A stretch of DNA of 64,000 nucleotides from contig NZ_RKHQ01000002.1 of assembly GCF_003751805.1 (NCBI RefSeq), forward strand, positions 310,001-374,000. The letters run 5' to 3'. The translations under genes and the position numbers were made by a program. The notes under the pieces are model-generated. The model was not told the DNA's origin and ran no database searches. It saw nothing but the letters and a program-made list of their open reading frames with translations. Position 1 is the first letter of the stretch. Each line of letters begins with the position of its first letter. Positions 16,081 to 24,834 of this stretch are shown in pieces. The DNA comes from Salana multivorans (GTDB lineage: Bacteria > Actinomycetota > Actinomycetes > Actinomycetales > Beutenbergiaceae).

Positions 16081-16824
16081 CCCGCCCGTCTCGGGGCGCC
16101 GGAACGGCGGCTCGATCGGGGTGAGGTCGGCGCCGGCACGCGAGCCGCGTCGGCGCCGGCGATAGAGAGCCGCGGGCCGGCCGCGACCGGCCGACCGGAC
16201 GTCGCCCCCGTCCCCGCCCTCGACCCGCTCGAAGACGGGCGCGATCTTCCGCTGGAAGTTCCCCGGATCGAGCTCCACCCCCCACACCGTCTCGTAGACC
16301 CGGCGGACGTCGGCGATGGTGAACGGCTCCGGCACGAACGACGCCGCGATGTCCGTGTACTCCAGCTTCGCCCGCGCCCGCTCGACCGCGTCGCGCAGGA
16401 TCTCGTCGTGGTCGAAGGCGAGCGGGGCGGCCAGCGCGTCCTCGACGGGGTACCAGTCGGCCGACGCTGCGTCGGAGCCGGCGCGCAGGTCGCCGTGGAT
16501 CGGCCCGAGGGCGAGCCAGGCGACGGTGACGACCTCCTGCCGCGGGTCGCGTCCGCGTCTCCAGTACGTCTTGACCTGTTCCAGGTGCACCTCGTCGGGC
16601 TCGATGCCCGTCTCCTCCCGCAGCTCCCGCAGCGCGGTCTCCTCGAGGGTGTCGTCGAGGCCGTGCCGGCTGACGAAGCCGCCCGGGAGCGCGAGCCGGC
16701 CAGCGTACGGCTCGTCCCTGCGCCGCACGAGCGCGACGCACAGCCGGCCCTCCCGCACGGCGAGGACGACGAGGTCGGCGGTCACGCCGAAGGCCGGGTA
16801 CTCGGGCCGTGCGTCGGAGGTCAT
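16078..16824 (-). CDS. NrtR-like NUDIX transcriptional regulator
   Basis: A 248-residue protein with an N-terminal NUDIX domain. The NUDIX box is close to consensus: G-G-F-V then L-x-E-T-A-L-R-E-L-R-E-E-T-G. A C-terminal winged-helix-like region follows (FTIADVRRVYETVWGVELDPGNFQRKI), the arrangement of NrtR regulators that sense ADP-ribose or NAD metabolites. The FQRKI helix is a hallmark of that C-terminal domain. It is divergent from an ADP-ribosylglycohydrolase gene with a palindrome between them, so control of ADP-ribose turnover is likely. The basic C-terminal tail is unusual in length. TAGAGT ends 6 nt before the ATG; no ribosome site is seen. Confidence 0.85.
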   Translation of the reverse strand: MTSDARPEYPAFGVTADLVVLAVREGRLCVALVRRRDEPYAGRLALPGGFVSRHGLDDTLEETALRELREETGIEPDEVHLEQVKTYWRRGRDPRQEVVTVAWLALGPIHGDLRAGSDAASADWYPVEDALAAPLAFDHDEILRDAVERARAKLEYTDIAASFVPEPFTIADVRRVYETVWGVELDPGNFQRKIAPVFERVEGGDGGDVRSAGRGRPAALYRRRRRGSRAGADLTPIEPPFRRPETGG

Positions 16825-16830
16825 GCCGTC

Positions 16831-16836
16831 ACTCTA
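16831..16836 (-). promoter_or_regulatory. -10 element for a leaderless start of the NUDIX regulator
   Basis: Minus-strand TAGAGT ends 6 nt upstream of the ATG at 16824 and overlaps the region bounded by the divergent operator. Confidence 0.55.
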
Positions 16837-16873
16837 GTGTCACATTGACAAGAATGACGCCCGGTTCGTAAGT

Positions 16874-16888
16874 TTGTCGTGACGACAA
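16874..16888. promoter_or_regulatory. Palindromic operator in the NUDIX/ADP-ribosylglycohydrolase divergent region
   Basis: TTGTCGT-G-ACGACAA is a perfect 7-bp inverted repeat around one central base. It lies 27 bp before the glycohydrolase ATG and about 50 bp before the regulator's start. A degenerate copy (TGTCACATTGACAA) occurs near 16849. The placement suits a site bound by the NrtR-like protein; binding is inferred. Confidence 0.55.
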
Positions 16889-16914
16889 TAACTAGTGACG
16901 GAGAGGTCGAACCC

Positions 16915-17889
16915 ATGAATGAGCAGCTCGACCGGGCCGGCGGCGTCCTGCTCGGCGCGGCGGTCGGCGACGCGCTCGGCGTCCCCTACGAGTTCGCCCC
17001 GCCGTTCGACGGTGAGCCGCGGATGATCGGTGGCGGCCTGGGCCCGTACGCGCCGGGGGAGTACTCCGACGACACGCAGATGGCCGTCTGCATCGCCGAG
17101 GTGGCCGCGACCGGTGCCGACCTCACGAGCCCGGGGACGCTGGAGGCGATCGCGGACCGGTTCATCGAGTGGTCTCGTCGCGGCGCCTCGGACATCGGCG
17201 TCTCGACCCGCGCGGTGCTGGGCGAGGTGGAGCCGGGCCCGGGCTCGGGTGCCCGGCTCGCGGAGGCCGCCTCCCGCTACCTCGCGCGCACCGGCCGCGG
17301 CGGCGGGAACGGCGGGCTGATGCGAACCGGCGTCGTCGCGCTCGCCTCGCTCGACGACCGCGACCACACCGCTCGCGCGGCTCGCGCCGTGTGCGAGCTG
17401 ACCCATGCCGACCCGGTCGCGGGGGACTCGTGCGTGCTGTGGTGCGAGGCCGTCCGCGTCGCCGTGCTGGAGGGTCGGTTCGACCTGGTGGGCGGGCTCG
17501 ACCTCCTGCCCGCCGAGCGCCGCGCGGCCTGGACCGACTGGATCGAGCGGGCGACGAGTGCCGCGCCGTCGTCGTTCGGGCGCAACGGCGGCAGCGTCAA
17601 GGCGCTGCAGGCGGCCTGGGCCGCCATCACGTCGACGATCGACGACGAGGCACGCGGGCTCGGCGGGGACCACCTGCGGGACGCGCTGGTCGCCGCGGTC
17701 CACGCCGGCGACGACACGGACACGGTCGCCGCGATCGCCGGTGCGCTGCTCGGGGCGCGGTGGGGCGCCTCGTCCGTTCCCGAGGAGTACCGCGCGGCGG
17801 TGCACGGCTGGCCCGGGCTCGCCGGGGACGACCTGGTCGGGCTCGGTGAGCTCACCGTTCGTCGAGCGCGACCCCGCTCCGGTCGATGA
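16915..17889 (+). CDS. ADP-ribosylglycohydrolase family protein
   Basis: A 324-residue ARH-fold enzyme. Motifs in order: GAAVGDALG near the N-terminus; YSDDTQM with metal-binding Asp52 and Asp53; a GNGGLMRTG loop; SGGSVKALQ-like NGGSVKAL; and the C-terminal GDDTDTVAAIAGALLGARWG supplying the second metal ligands. These enzymes remove ADP-ribose from proteins, nucleic acids or small molecules using two Mg ions. ATG 16915 has GGAGAGG (16900-16906). The pairing with an NrtR-like regulator suggests induction by NAD or ADP-ribose derivatives. Its 3' end overlaps the convergent MFS gene by 38 bp. Confidence 0.9.
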   Translation: MNEQLDRAGGVLLGAAVGDALGVPYEFAPPFDGEPRMIGGGLGPYAPGEYSDDTQMAVCIAEVAATGADLTSPGTLEAIADRFIEWSRRGASDIGVSTRAVLGEVEPGPGSGARLAEAASRYLARTGRGGGNGGLMRTGVVALASLDDRDHTARAARAVCELTHADPVAGDSCVLWCEAVRVAVLEGRFDLVGGLDLLPAERRAAWTDWIERATSAAPSSFGRNGGSVKALQAAWAAITSTIDDEARGLGGDHLRDALVAAVHAGDDTDTVAAIAGALLGARWGASSVPEEYRAAVHGWPGLAGDDLVGLGELTVRRARPRSGR

Positions 17890-19258
17890 GGCCCCACGTC
17901 GCGATCGCGGCGACGACGAAGAACCCGGCGAACACGGAGAAGGCGAGCCCCGCGCCGCCGGCCCGCAGCATGACGGGGACGAGCAGCGGCGCGAGGATCG
18001 AGGCGATCCGCCCGAAGCCGGCCGCCCAGCCGGCGCCGGTGCCGCGCAGCGACGTCGGGTACAGCTCGGGGGTGACGGCGTAGAGCGCGCCCCAGGCGCC
18101 GAGGTTGAAGAACGAGAGGAGCATGCCGGCGGCGATGATCGTCCCCTCGCTCTGCGCCATGCCGAAGAAGACCGCCGACCCGGCCGAGCCGACGAGGAAC
18201 ACCGACAGGGTCGCTCGCCGTCCCCAGACCTCGATCAGCCACGCGGCGACCGCGTAGCCGGGGAGCTGGGCGAGCGTGATGATGAGCGTGAAGCCGAACG
18301 AGCGCACGAGGGAGAACCCGGCGTCGACGAGGATGCTCGGGATCCAGATGAACGCCCCGTAGTAGGCGAAGTTGACGCAGAACCACACGAGCCAGATCGA
18401 GAGCGTGCGGCCGCGGAACTCCGTCGACCACAGCGCGGCGAGCCGGTCGCGGGCCGTCGTGGCGAGGGGTGCGCCGGTCGGCTCGGACGGGGCGGTCGGC
18501 GCGGTCGGCTCGGCGTCCCGCGGCGCGGCAGTCGGCGCGGAGGCGAGGGGGCCGCGGGTGAGCGCACGCTCGGCGTCGGCCTCGAAGGACGCGACGATCC
18601 GGTCCGCCTCCTCCAGCCGGCCGCGGCCGGCGAGCCAGCGCGGCGACTCCGGCAGCCCCCAGCGGACGGTGAGTGCGTAGAGGGCCGGCACCGCGCCGAT
18701 GACGAAGGCCCAGCGCCAGCCGTTCTCGCCGACGGGCACCACGAAGTAGCCGACGAGGGCGCTGACGGTCCAGCCGATCGCCCAGAACGCCTCGAGGATG
18801 ACGATGACGCGGCCGCGCATCCGGGCCGGGGCGAGCTCGCTCACGTAGGTCGAGGCGACGGGCAGCTCGGCCCCCAGCCCCAGACCCGCGAGGAACCGCA
18901 GCACGAGCAGAGCGGCGATGCCGCCGACGAGCGCGCTGGCACCGGTCGCGATGCCGAACACCAGCAGCGTCAGGGCGAACACCTGACGACGGCCGAGCCG
19001 GTCCGCGAGCAGGCCGCCGACGCTCGCGCCGATCGCCATCCCGGCGAAGCCGACCGATGCGATCAGCCCGGTCTCACCGCGGTCGAGACCCCAGTGCTGC
19101 GCGAGCGCGGCGATGATGAAAGAGATGAGCCCGACGTCCATGGCGTCCAGCGCCCACCCCAAGCCCGAGCCGAAGAGGACACGGCCGTGCTTGCGGGTGA
19201 ACGGGAGGCGGTCGAGTCGGGCGGAGACCTGCAGTCGCGGCTCGGGCACGAGCGCCAT
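17852..19258 (-). CDS. MFS transporter, sugar/aromatic-acid porter type
   Basis: A 468-residue major facilitator with 12 predicted membrane segments. The first carries the G-W-x-x-D-A-M-D signature (GWALDAMDVGLISFIIAAL). The loop 2-3 motif GGLLADRLGRRQVF and the GLGLGAELPVASTYVSELAPARMRGR stretch are typical of the sugar/aromatic acid porter group. An Ala/Pro/Thr-rich central cytoplasmic loop separates the two halves. Start choice is uncertain: ATG 19258 lies just before the conserved part, while an in-frame ATG at 19348 would add 30 residues; neither has a clear ribosome site. Substrate unknown. Confidence 0.85.
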   Translation of the reverse strand: MALVPEPRLQVSARLDRLPFTRKHGRVLFGSGLGWALDAMDVGLISFIIAALAQHWGLDRGETGLIASVGFAGMAIGASVGGLLADRLGRRQVFALTLLVFGIATGASALVGGIAALLVLRFLAGLGLGAELPVASTYVSELAPARMRGRVIVILEAFWAIGWTVSALVGYFVVPVGENGWRWAFVIGAVPALYALTVRWGLPESPRWLAGRGRLEEADRIVASFEADAERALTRGPLASAPTAAPRDAEPTAPTAPSEPTGAPLATTARDRLAALWSTEFRGRTLSIWLVWFCVNFAYYGAFIWIPSILVDAGFSLVRSFGFTLIITLAQLPGYAVAAWLIEVWGRRATLSVFLVGSAGSAVFFGMAQSEGTIIAAGMLLSFFNLGAWGALYAVTPELYPTSLRGTGAGWAAGFGRIASILAPLLVPVMLRAGGAGLAFSVFAGFFVVAAIATWGLIDRSGVALDER

Positions 19259-19545
19259 CGTAGGGGGCAGGGGTGTGCGCCCGTCGGCTCGTCTCAGGTG
19301 CGGCGCAGTTGGGAATCGCGCGCGATCGGTGGCGTTGATGGTGAGCATTCCGTTCGTCGGGTCATTTGAACGAGCCATGGGCGGCAGGCCTACTTGTCTG
19401 GGTTGCGGCGGGTCACTGCGTTGAGGCCTTGGTTCATCCCGGTCGCGCGCAAACCTGGGGTGCCGATGACGGGCTACGTGGAGCTGGAGAAGGGTGAGGG
19501 GCTTTGACGGGTGGGTATCCGCCAGGCGGACGCGCTATCAATCGA

Positions 19546-20088
19546 TTAAGCTCGAAGTAGGTCCTTCAAGCCGAGGTCGACCGTCAGTAGGTAGTCGCGC
19601 CCCGCACAGTACGAAAGACGCGCGGTTTCCCTGCCCAGCACCATTGAAGTTCCCTTAAGGTAAATATCGAGGTAGCGTTTGAGATCTCGCTCTTTAGCCA
19701 GCATGAAGGTCACTTGTTCTCTCAGTTGTTGATCGGTCAGAGAGCCACTCCCGTGCGCCAAGGCGTTCCTTGCGAAGATGACAGCATCGAACCTGCTCCC
19801 AACGTCATCGATTCGAAGGTCTATTCCAAAAGCGCTAGAAAGCGCATGTTGTCGGTCGCTCCACGTCCGCGAAATATCGCGAGCATGCTTCGAGAGCAAG
19901 AAGTGAGTCAGAGGATCTGCCTTAGCCTTCGATTTGTTGGTCGCCTCTATCAGCATCTCGTCGATTCGCAACTCGACGATCGAGGCGACACTGAGGATCG
20001 TGGCGCTAGCACCAGAAGATGTCGATAACGTTTGCGAAAGGCGCCGGACCGCTAGCTCTGTGTCGGCCGTTACTGACGCTCCTATCAT
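19546..20088 (-). CDS. HEPN-motif protein, small partner of the RT (AbiA small-subunit-like)
   Basis: A 180-residue helical protein. Its central part contains F-A-R-N-A-L-A-H-G, giving the R-x4-H motif (Arg107, His112) of HEPN ribonuclease domains, followed by a G-S-G-S-L turn. The rest is predicted alpha-helical with Lys/Arg-rich helices. The ATG overlaps the reverse transcriptase stop by 4 bp (ATGA), so the two are co-translated. In lactococcal AbiA an RT domain and helical repeats are followed by a HEPN domain in one chain; here the HEPN part appears as a separate gene. GC content is far below that of neighbours, indicating acquisition. Identification rests on the motif and the linkage. 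Confidence 0.6.
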   Translation of the reverse strand: MIGASVTADTELAVRRLSQTLSTSSGASATILSVASIVELRIDEMLIEATNKSKAKADPLTHFLLSKHARDISRTWSDRQHALSSAFGIDLRIDDVGSRFDAVIFARNALAHGSGSLTDQQLREQVTFMLAKERDLKRYLDIYLKGTSMVLGRETARLSYCAGRDYLLTVDLGLKDLLRA

Positions 20089-21557
20089 GGCTTCTCGGCA
20101 CCCCAGCGATAAGCTATGCGGTTGAGCGCAGATTCGTCTCGTAATGCCTGTCCGACTGATGAGCTGTGACCTCCGTCCAGTGTTCCGACGGTGCCAGCGA
20201 GGGCTAGGCGAGTAACACCACTGGCGCGGACGTATAGTTGGGCGATCTTTTCGACTTTTACGCGGTGGTGGAGGGCTAGAAGTGCGGCGGCTTCGGCGCG
20301 CACCGTCTCGAGTGGGGATTCGAGTTGGCTGACTGCCCAGTCAAGCAACGGCTTCGACTGCCTTCCTTTTGGTCTTGGAAGTGTTGCTGCTGTCGATAGT
20401 ATCCATATTCTCGACCAGGGTCCGAGCCGCTCAAGTTTTGTCAGGCGCGACAGGGTCTTCCAGTTCTCGGCCACTTCGCCCTCACGTGTAGAAACATACT
20501 TTGCGACCGCGGGGAGTCGTATCGGGTCGCGTTCTAGAACGCCAATCAGGAGCTCATCTTCGAGCCGCTTCTCGGCGGCGGTGAGAATATGCAGCGCAAG
20601 TGCCACAAGGCGCGGGCGAACAGAACTGATTTCCTTGCTCTCCCCCACCCACTCTTCGATTATTGTTCGAAGGGCCTGAGCGTCGACCTCAACGTCTCCA
20701 GCGTCGACCTCCTCGAGGTCGAGATCATCATACCCGGTTTGGATGAATTCGATAGTTCGAAGGGTATCTGCCGCTCGAGCCTTGTGGTCGTCAAAAAGAG
20801 CCTCTTTGGCCCTTTCGTCCTCGCGAATCTGCCGGGCGGACCGTATGTTCACCTTCCCCTCGGCTAGGGCTAGGCCTACAGAGCGTGCCTCTGTGGAGAG
20901 TTGTTCGATTGCTTGATGAGCATCTGTCCAGTTGCTACAAACAATCCGGAAGTCATCGGCGTACCGATGGACGGGTCGTCCTGTACGAGCGATCGCTCTC
21001 TCCAGGCGTGCGAGATAGGCGTCTGCTAGTAGGTGACTTCCCTCGAGAGCCTGTGGAATTCCGACCTGACGTTGAGAGATTGCATTGAGGAAGGAATGGA
21101 GAAGTTCTACCAATTCATAAGGGGCGCCCTGTAAGACTAGTTCTTCCGCGAGCGTCGGGTGGGAGATGTACTCGTAGCAGGCTGCGATGTCTGCGTCTAC
21201 GATGCGCTGTTCTTCGGTACTTACTGGTCCAGATCCGAAGGCAGTGTGTTCTGTGAACGGGGTGGCGCGAGATGGAGACTCCAACCAGGCCGTAGTGCCT
21301 TTGGCGAGGGCCTCGTAGTATGTTCGAGCGCAAGGTTCTAGGATAGTGAGCGGGCGGGTGCCATATGTTTTTCTGGGCATTCCTATGACTTCTACTGCCC
21401 ACGGCATGGCGGTGGCCAATCTCTGCTCCGTGGCCAACGCCAAGGCTTCCTCCTGGTCTACAAGGGTTCGTTCGGAGGCCAAGACTGGAAGTTGATGAAG
21501 CGGTTCTTTGAGTACGCGCTTTGCCGTTTCCTTTAGTTCGAGATCGGCAGTACTCAT
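20085..21557 (-). CDS. Abi-type reverse transcriptase (AbiA large-subunit-like)
   Basis: A 490-residue protein with an RT palm. Motif A is V-D-A-D-I-A-A-C-Y-E-Y-I (Asp121, Asp123), motif B is GIPQALEGSHLLADAYL (166-182), and the catalytic Y-A-D-D is at 199-202. After about residue 250 it becomes a helical-repeat region (for example LVALALHILTAAEKRLEDELL and AEAAALLALHHRV) resembling the HEAT-like domain of AbiA/AbiK-group polymerases. There is no maturase, integrase or protease domain, so it is neither a group II intron nor a retroviral-type element. GGAGAG precedes the ATG by 8 nt. It is followed by an overlapping HEPN gene. Known Abi RTs make untemplated DNA and abort phage infection; that role is inferred. 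Confidence 0.8.
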   Translation of the reverse strand: MSTADLELKETAKRVLKEPLHQLPVLASERTLVDQEEALALATEQRLATAMPWAVEVIGMPRKTYGTRPLTILEPCARTYYEALAKGTTAWLESPSRATPFTEHTAFGSGPVSTEEQRIVDADIAACYEYISHPTLAEELVLQGAPYELVELLHSFLNAISQRQVGIPQALEGSHLLADAYLARLERAIARTGRPVHRYADDFRIVCSNWTDAHQAIEQLSTEARSVGLALAEGKVNIRSARQIREDERAKEALFDDHKARAADTLRTIEFIQTGYDDLDLEEVDAGDVEVDAQALRTIIEEWVGESKEISSVRPRLVALALHILTAAEKRLEDELLIGVLERDPIRLPAVAKYVSTREGEVAENWKTLSRLTKLERLGPWSRIWILSTAATLPRPKGRQSKPLLDWAVSQLESPLETVRAEAAALLALHHRVKVEKIAQLYVRASGVTRLALAGTVGTLDGGHSSSVGQALRDESALNRIAYRWGAEKP

Positions 21558-21893
21558 GGGTGTCGCTCTCCGCTCCTACGTCCCTATTAAGGCGTGCTGA
21601 TGGACTGTACCATGCCCGGTCGGTATCTCGGGCTGATCTTGACTGACCGTTGCCTCCCAGTCTTGGCATCGCAGAGATAGGTGCTCTGCCGTGCCAAACT
21701 CCCAGGGCGGATCGGGTGGATATCATAGAGAGTGATCTTGTGCTGCCGCATTATCTCGTTTGCTAGAGGTAGGCGGGAAGGCCGTGACGTGGTGATCCGA
21801 TGTCCGTTTCGCTGTTCGAAGTGGCAAAAACGTGTACTGGCGGCCTCTTTTGCGAGTCGAGGGTGGTCGTGTTTCTAGTCCAAGGGCGCCCGC
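21558..21893. other. Low-GC intergenic stretch upstream of the RT operon
   Basis: These 336 bp separate the RT start from the stop of the SNF2 gene and share the lower GC of the RT operon. I see no convincing gene. On the minus strand a TACAGT and a TTAATAG lie 40-60 bp before the RT start and could belong to its promoter. A non-coding RNA partner cannot be excluded, but no strong stem-loop stands out. Confidence 0.4.
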
Positions 21894-24791
21894 TCACTGT
21901 CCAGATGTATCAGCGTTGGATTCTCGCTCGCCGTGGTCGCCCACCCTCGCGTCGTCGGCCTGCACCGCGGCCGCTGCATTCATCGGGTCCACCGCGTCCT
22001 CCGTCGCCGACACGGCGACCACCCCGCTCCCGGCCAACCGCAGCTGCTCCGCCTCGACCACCTCGCGCATGATCGCGGCATCGGACACGTCGAACGCCTC
22101 CGGTGCCGCCTCCGCCGTGTCCGAGACGGCCGCGAACTCCGCGAAGAGCGCCCGCTTCCGAGCCAGGATCTCGACCACTCGCGCGTCCACGCCCTCCTCG
22201 GACAGCAGCCGGTGCACCTGGACGGACCGGAGCTGCCCCATCCGCCTCGCCCGCGCGATCGCCTGCCACTCCGTGGTCGGCTTGAGCTGTGGTTCGCAGA
22301 TCACCACGACCGACGCCGCCTGGATGTTCAGCCCGACGCCGCCGGCCACGATCTGCGCGACGAGCGCGGCACCGGCGTCCGCGACGGTGAACGCGTCCAC
22401 CATCTCCTGGCGTCGCGCGGCCGGCACGGCCCCGGTCAGCGGACCGATGACATAGCCGGGCAACGTCCGCGCCACCGCGTCGAGCACGTCGAGGTAGTTC
22501 GAGAACACGAGGACCTTGCGCCCGTTGTCCTCGGCCTCCTCGACGATCTCCACGAGTCGCTGCACCTTCTCCGACGCCTCGCCCTGCAGCATCGCCGCCT
22601 GCCGCATCGCCTGGAAGTTGCCCGACCGCACCGCGTCCCCGTACGCCGCGGCATCGGCGTCGGACAGCGGCATCCACTCCTCGACCTCGACCAGCTCGGG
22701 CAGCTCGCCGAGCACGTCCTCCTGGCTGCGTCGCAGGTAGGCGGGAGCTACCTGTCGGCGGAACAGGCGCGGGCGCAGGTCGCTCCCGTCGACCACGAGG
22801 TCGGGCCGCACGTACCCGACCAGCTCCCGGAACTCCCCGACGCGGTTCTCCAGCGGCGTCCCGGTGAGCAGGATCGCGCGCTCGGCACGCTCGATCAGCC
22901 GTGCGCTGCGCCGCGACCGCTTCGCGGCCGGGTTCTTGATGTAGTGCGCCTCGTCGACGACGACGCAGGCGGGCGCCTCCTCCTCGGCCTGCCGTTCCAG
23001 CCACCCGAGCATGTCGTAGGTCGTGACCGCGACGCCGCCGTCGCGCCGCCAGGCCAGCAGCGCCTCGTCGCGATCCTGGCCGTGCAGCCGGTGGGCGGGC
23101 AGGGAGGACTTCGCCTCGACCTCCCGCACCCAGTTCGTCACCACGGCGGCGGGGCACACGACGAGGAACCGCCGCGCCCCCTGCGCCCACAGGTGCGCGA
23201 GGACCGCGAGCGCCTCGACGGTCTTCCCGAGCCCCATCTCGTCCCCGATGACGACCTTGCGCTGGACCAGCGCGAACCGCGCGGCGAAGCCCTGGTACCC
23301 GCGCAGCGACACCGTGAGGTGGTCGGTGCGCAGCTCGCACCGGCGCACGGCCGCCACGACCTCGTCGGGCAGACCGCCCTGCGCTGCCTCCTCGCTCGAC
23401 GTCGCGAGGCCGAGCTCCTCCAGCAGCGTGAGGTAGTCGGCGGGACGCGCGAGGAAGTCGGCCCAGGGGTCGGCCGGGACGGGACGCGGGGCGGTGCGCG
23501 CGATCTGGGGCGCGCGCTCGACGACGGCGGCGACCGCGGCCAGCAGACCCTCCGGGTCGTCCCCGAGGACGACGATCCGCGTGACGTCGCCGGTGAGCAC
23601 CACGGCGAGCGGCGCGAGGGCCCGCGTCCGCACGACGACCCGTCCGGGGTTGCGCGTCCGACGTCCGCTGTCCCACGCCGCAAGGCGGCGCACGAGGTCG
23701 TGCGTGCCCCGCGACGGCGACGCCGCGTCGATCCGGATGGTCGTCTCCTCGAACGTCGTGTGGCGCAGGGTCTCCGCCGCCCCGACGATCCGCCGCGCCG
23801 TCATCGGGCCGAGGCCCGGAAGGGTCGCGAGCCGCTCGCCGTTGACCAGAACGTCGTGCACCGACGTGATGCCGGCATCCGTGAGCGGCCGGACGAGGAG
23901 GCGCTCGCGGGTCGCGTCCCGGAGCCGGTCGACCGGCATCCCGGCGACGACCACGTCGGTCTCCGCCGCACGCAGCGCGGTCGCGGCGTCGAGGGCGCTC
24001 CGCCGCAGCGGCTCCTCCTCCGCGAGTGCGGCGAGGATGATCGCGGTCGCGCGCGGGAGTTGGTCGACGACGACGGGGGTGCCCTCCAGCAGGTGTGCGT
24101 CGGCGGAGTCCGGCAGTCGCCGGGTCAGGCCGACGCCCGGGGCGAGGGCGTGCTCGACGGGGACGCGCCCGACTGGGATCGCGGTGTCGTCGAGACGGTC
24201 GAGGGTGGCGTCCACGCCCGCCGAGCTGCCCCAGGCCTCGTACTCCAGCAGGAACCGCGCGGCCCGCTCGCTCGCCTCGCGGGCCTTGGCGCCGCGGAAG
24301 AAGCGGCGCAGGCCGAAGCCCGACCGCACGTCGCGCAGCACCCGGGGGATCTCGGTCGTGAGCTGGTCGAGCACCGCGGCCTCGCCCGGGCGCAGGGGCG
24401 GAAGGGCGACCTGCCGGGCGAGGCGGCCGAGAGTGTGACCGTCGGCGTCGCGCAGGGGGAGGACCGCCCAGCGGCCCTCGTCCTCGATCGCGACGTCCAC
24501 GATCCGCGCCCGCAGCTCGACGAAGGCCGCGTCCGCCTCCGCGGTGACGCGCGCCCGGTGCCGCGCGACGACGCCGGCGCGATCGACCCAGTCGACGACG
24601 CGGGCCGCGGCGGTGCGGACGCGTTGCGGGTCCTCCCGGTTCACGGCCGCCTCCGTGGCGACGAGGACGGCTCCGAGCGGGGGCGCGACGCGTCCGACCC
24701 CGGTGGCCCCGGCCGCCGCGGTGTGGTCGGCCCCTGCATCCTCGTCATCGCTCCCGTCGCTGCGTCGGCGCTGCTGCACATCGAGGCCCAT
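21894..24791 (-). CDS. SNF2-family helicase/ATPase
   Basis: A 965-residue DNA-dependent ATPase. The first 480 residues are poorly conserved but include a helix-hairpin-helix motif (LPGLGPMTARRIVGA, near 323). The SNF2 core follows: motif I DEMGLGKT (near 517), motif Ia VVCPAAVVTNW, motif II DEAH (near 612), motif III LLTGTPLENR, then the helicase C lobe with VFSNYLDVLD, and motif VI Q-A-I-A-R-A-R-R-M-G-Q. Such proteins remodel nucleoprotein or displace bound proteins. It lies 43 bp after an esterase gene on the same strand. GC is typical of the chromosome, so it is probably native and not part of the adjacent RT island. Confidence 0.9.
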   Translation of the reverse strand: MGLDVQQRRRSDGSDDEDAGADHTAAAGATGVGRVAPPLGAVLVATEAAVNREDPQRVRTAAARVVDWVDRAGVVARHRARVTAEADAAFVELRARIVDVAIEDEGRWAVLPLRDADGHTLGRLARQVALPPLRPGEAAVLDQLTTEIPRVLRDVRSGFGLRRFFRGAKAREASERAARFLLEYEAWGSSAGVDATLDRLDDTAIPVGRVPVEHALAPGVGLTRRLPDSADAHLLEGTPVVVDQLPRATAIILAALAEEEPLRRSALDAATALRAAETDVVVAGMPVDRLRDATRERLLVRPLTDAGITSVHDVLVNGERLATLPGLGPMTARRIVGAAETLRHTTFEETTIRIDAASPSRGTHDLVRRLAAWDSGRRTRNPGRVVVRTRALAPLAVVLTGDVTRIVVLGDDPEGLLAAVAAVVERAPQIARTAPRPVPADPWADFLARPADYLTLLEELGLATSSEEAAQGGLPDEVVAAVRRCELRTDHLTVSLRGYQGFAARFALVQRKVVIGDEMGLGKTVEALAVLAHLWAQGARRFLVVCPAAVVTNWVREVEAKSSLPAHRLHGQDRDEALLAWRRDGGVAVTTYDMLGWLERQAEEEAPACVVVDEAHYIKNPAAKRSRRSARLIERAERAILLTGTPLENRVGEFRELVGYVRPDLVVDGSDLRPRLFRRQVAPAYLRRSQEDVLGELPELVEVEEWMPLSDADAAAYGDAVRSGNFQAMRQAAMLQGEASEKVQRLVEIVEEAEDNGRKVLVFSNYLDVLDAVARTLPGYVIGPLTGAVPAARRQEMVDAFTVADAGAALVAQIVAGGVGLNIQAASVVVICEPQLKPTTEWQAIARARRMGQLRSVQVHRLLSEEGVDARVVEILARKRALFAEFAAVSDTAEAAPEAFDVSDAAIMREVVEAEQLRLAGSGVVAVSATEDAVDPMNAAAAVQADDARVGDHGERESNADTSGQ

Positions 24792-24834
24792 CGTGCCCGA
24801 GCCGGCGGCCCACAGGGTGTCACGTCCCGGTCGC

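Noticed and set aside
19381-19480. Short minus-strand frame ending NQGLNAVTRRNPDK between MFS and HEPN genes.
   Set aside because: Fewer than 30 codons without a start signal. It could be a remnant of an insertion but is too short to support.
21800-22072. A plus-strand ORF starting MSVSLFEVAKTC at the edge of the low-GC insert.
   Set aside because: Its second half is Pro/Arg-rich sequence antisense to the SNF2 gene; no ribosome site or homology signal.
21894-24791. SNF2 helicase considered as part of a DISARM-like or other defence system.
   Set aside because: No methyltransferase, DUF1998 or phospholipase partner is adjacent, and GC matches the chromosome.
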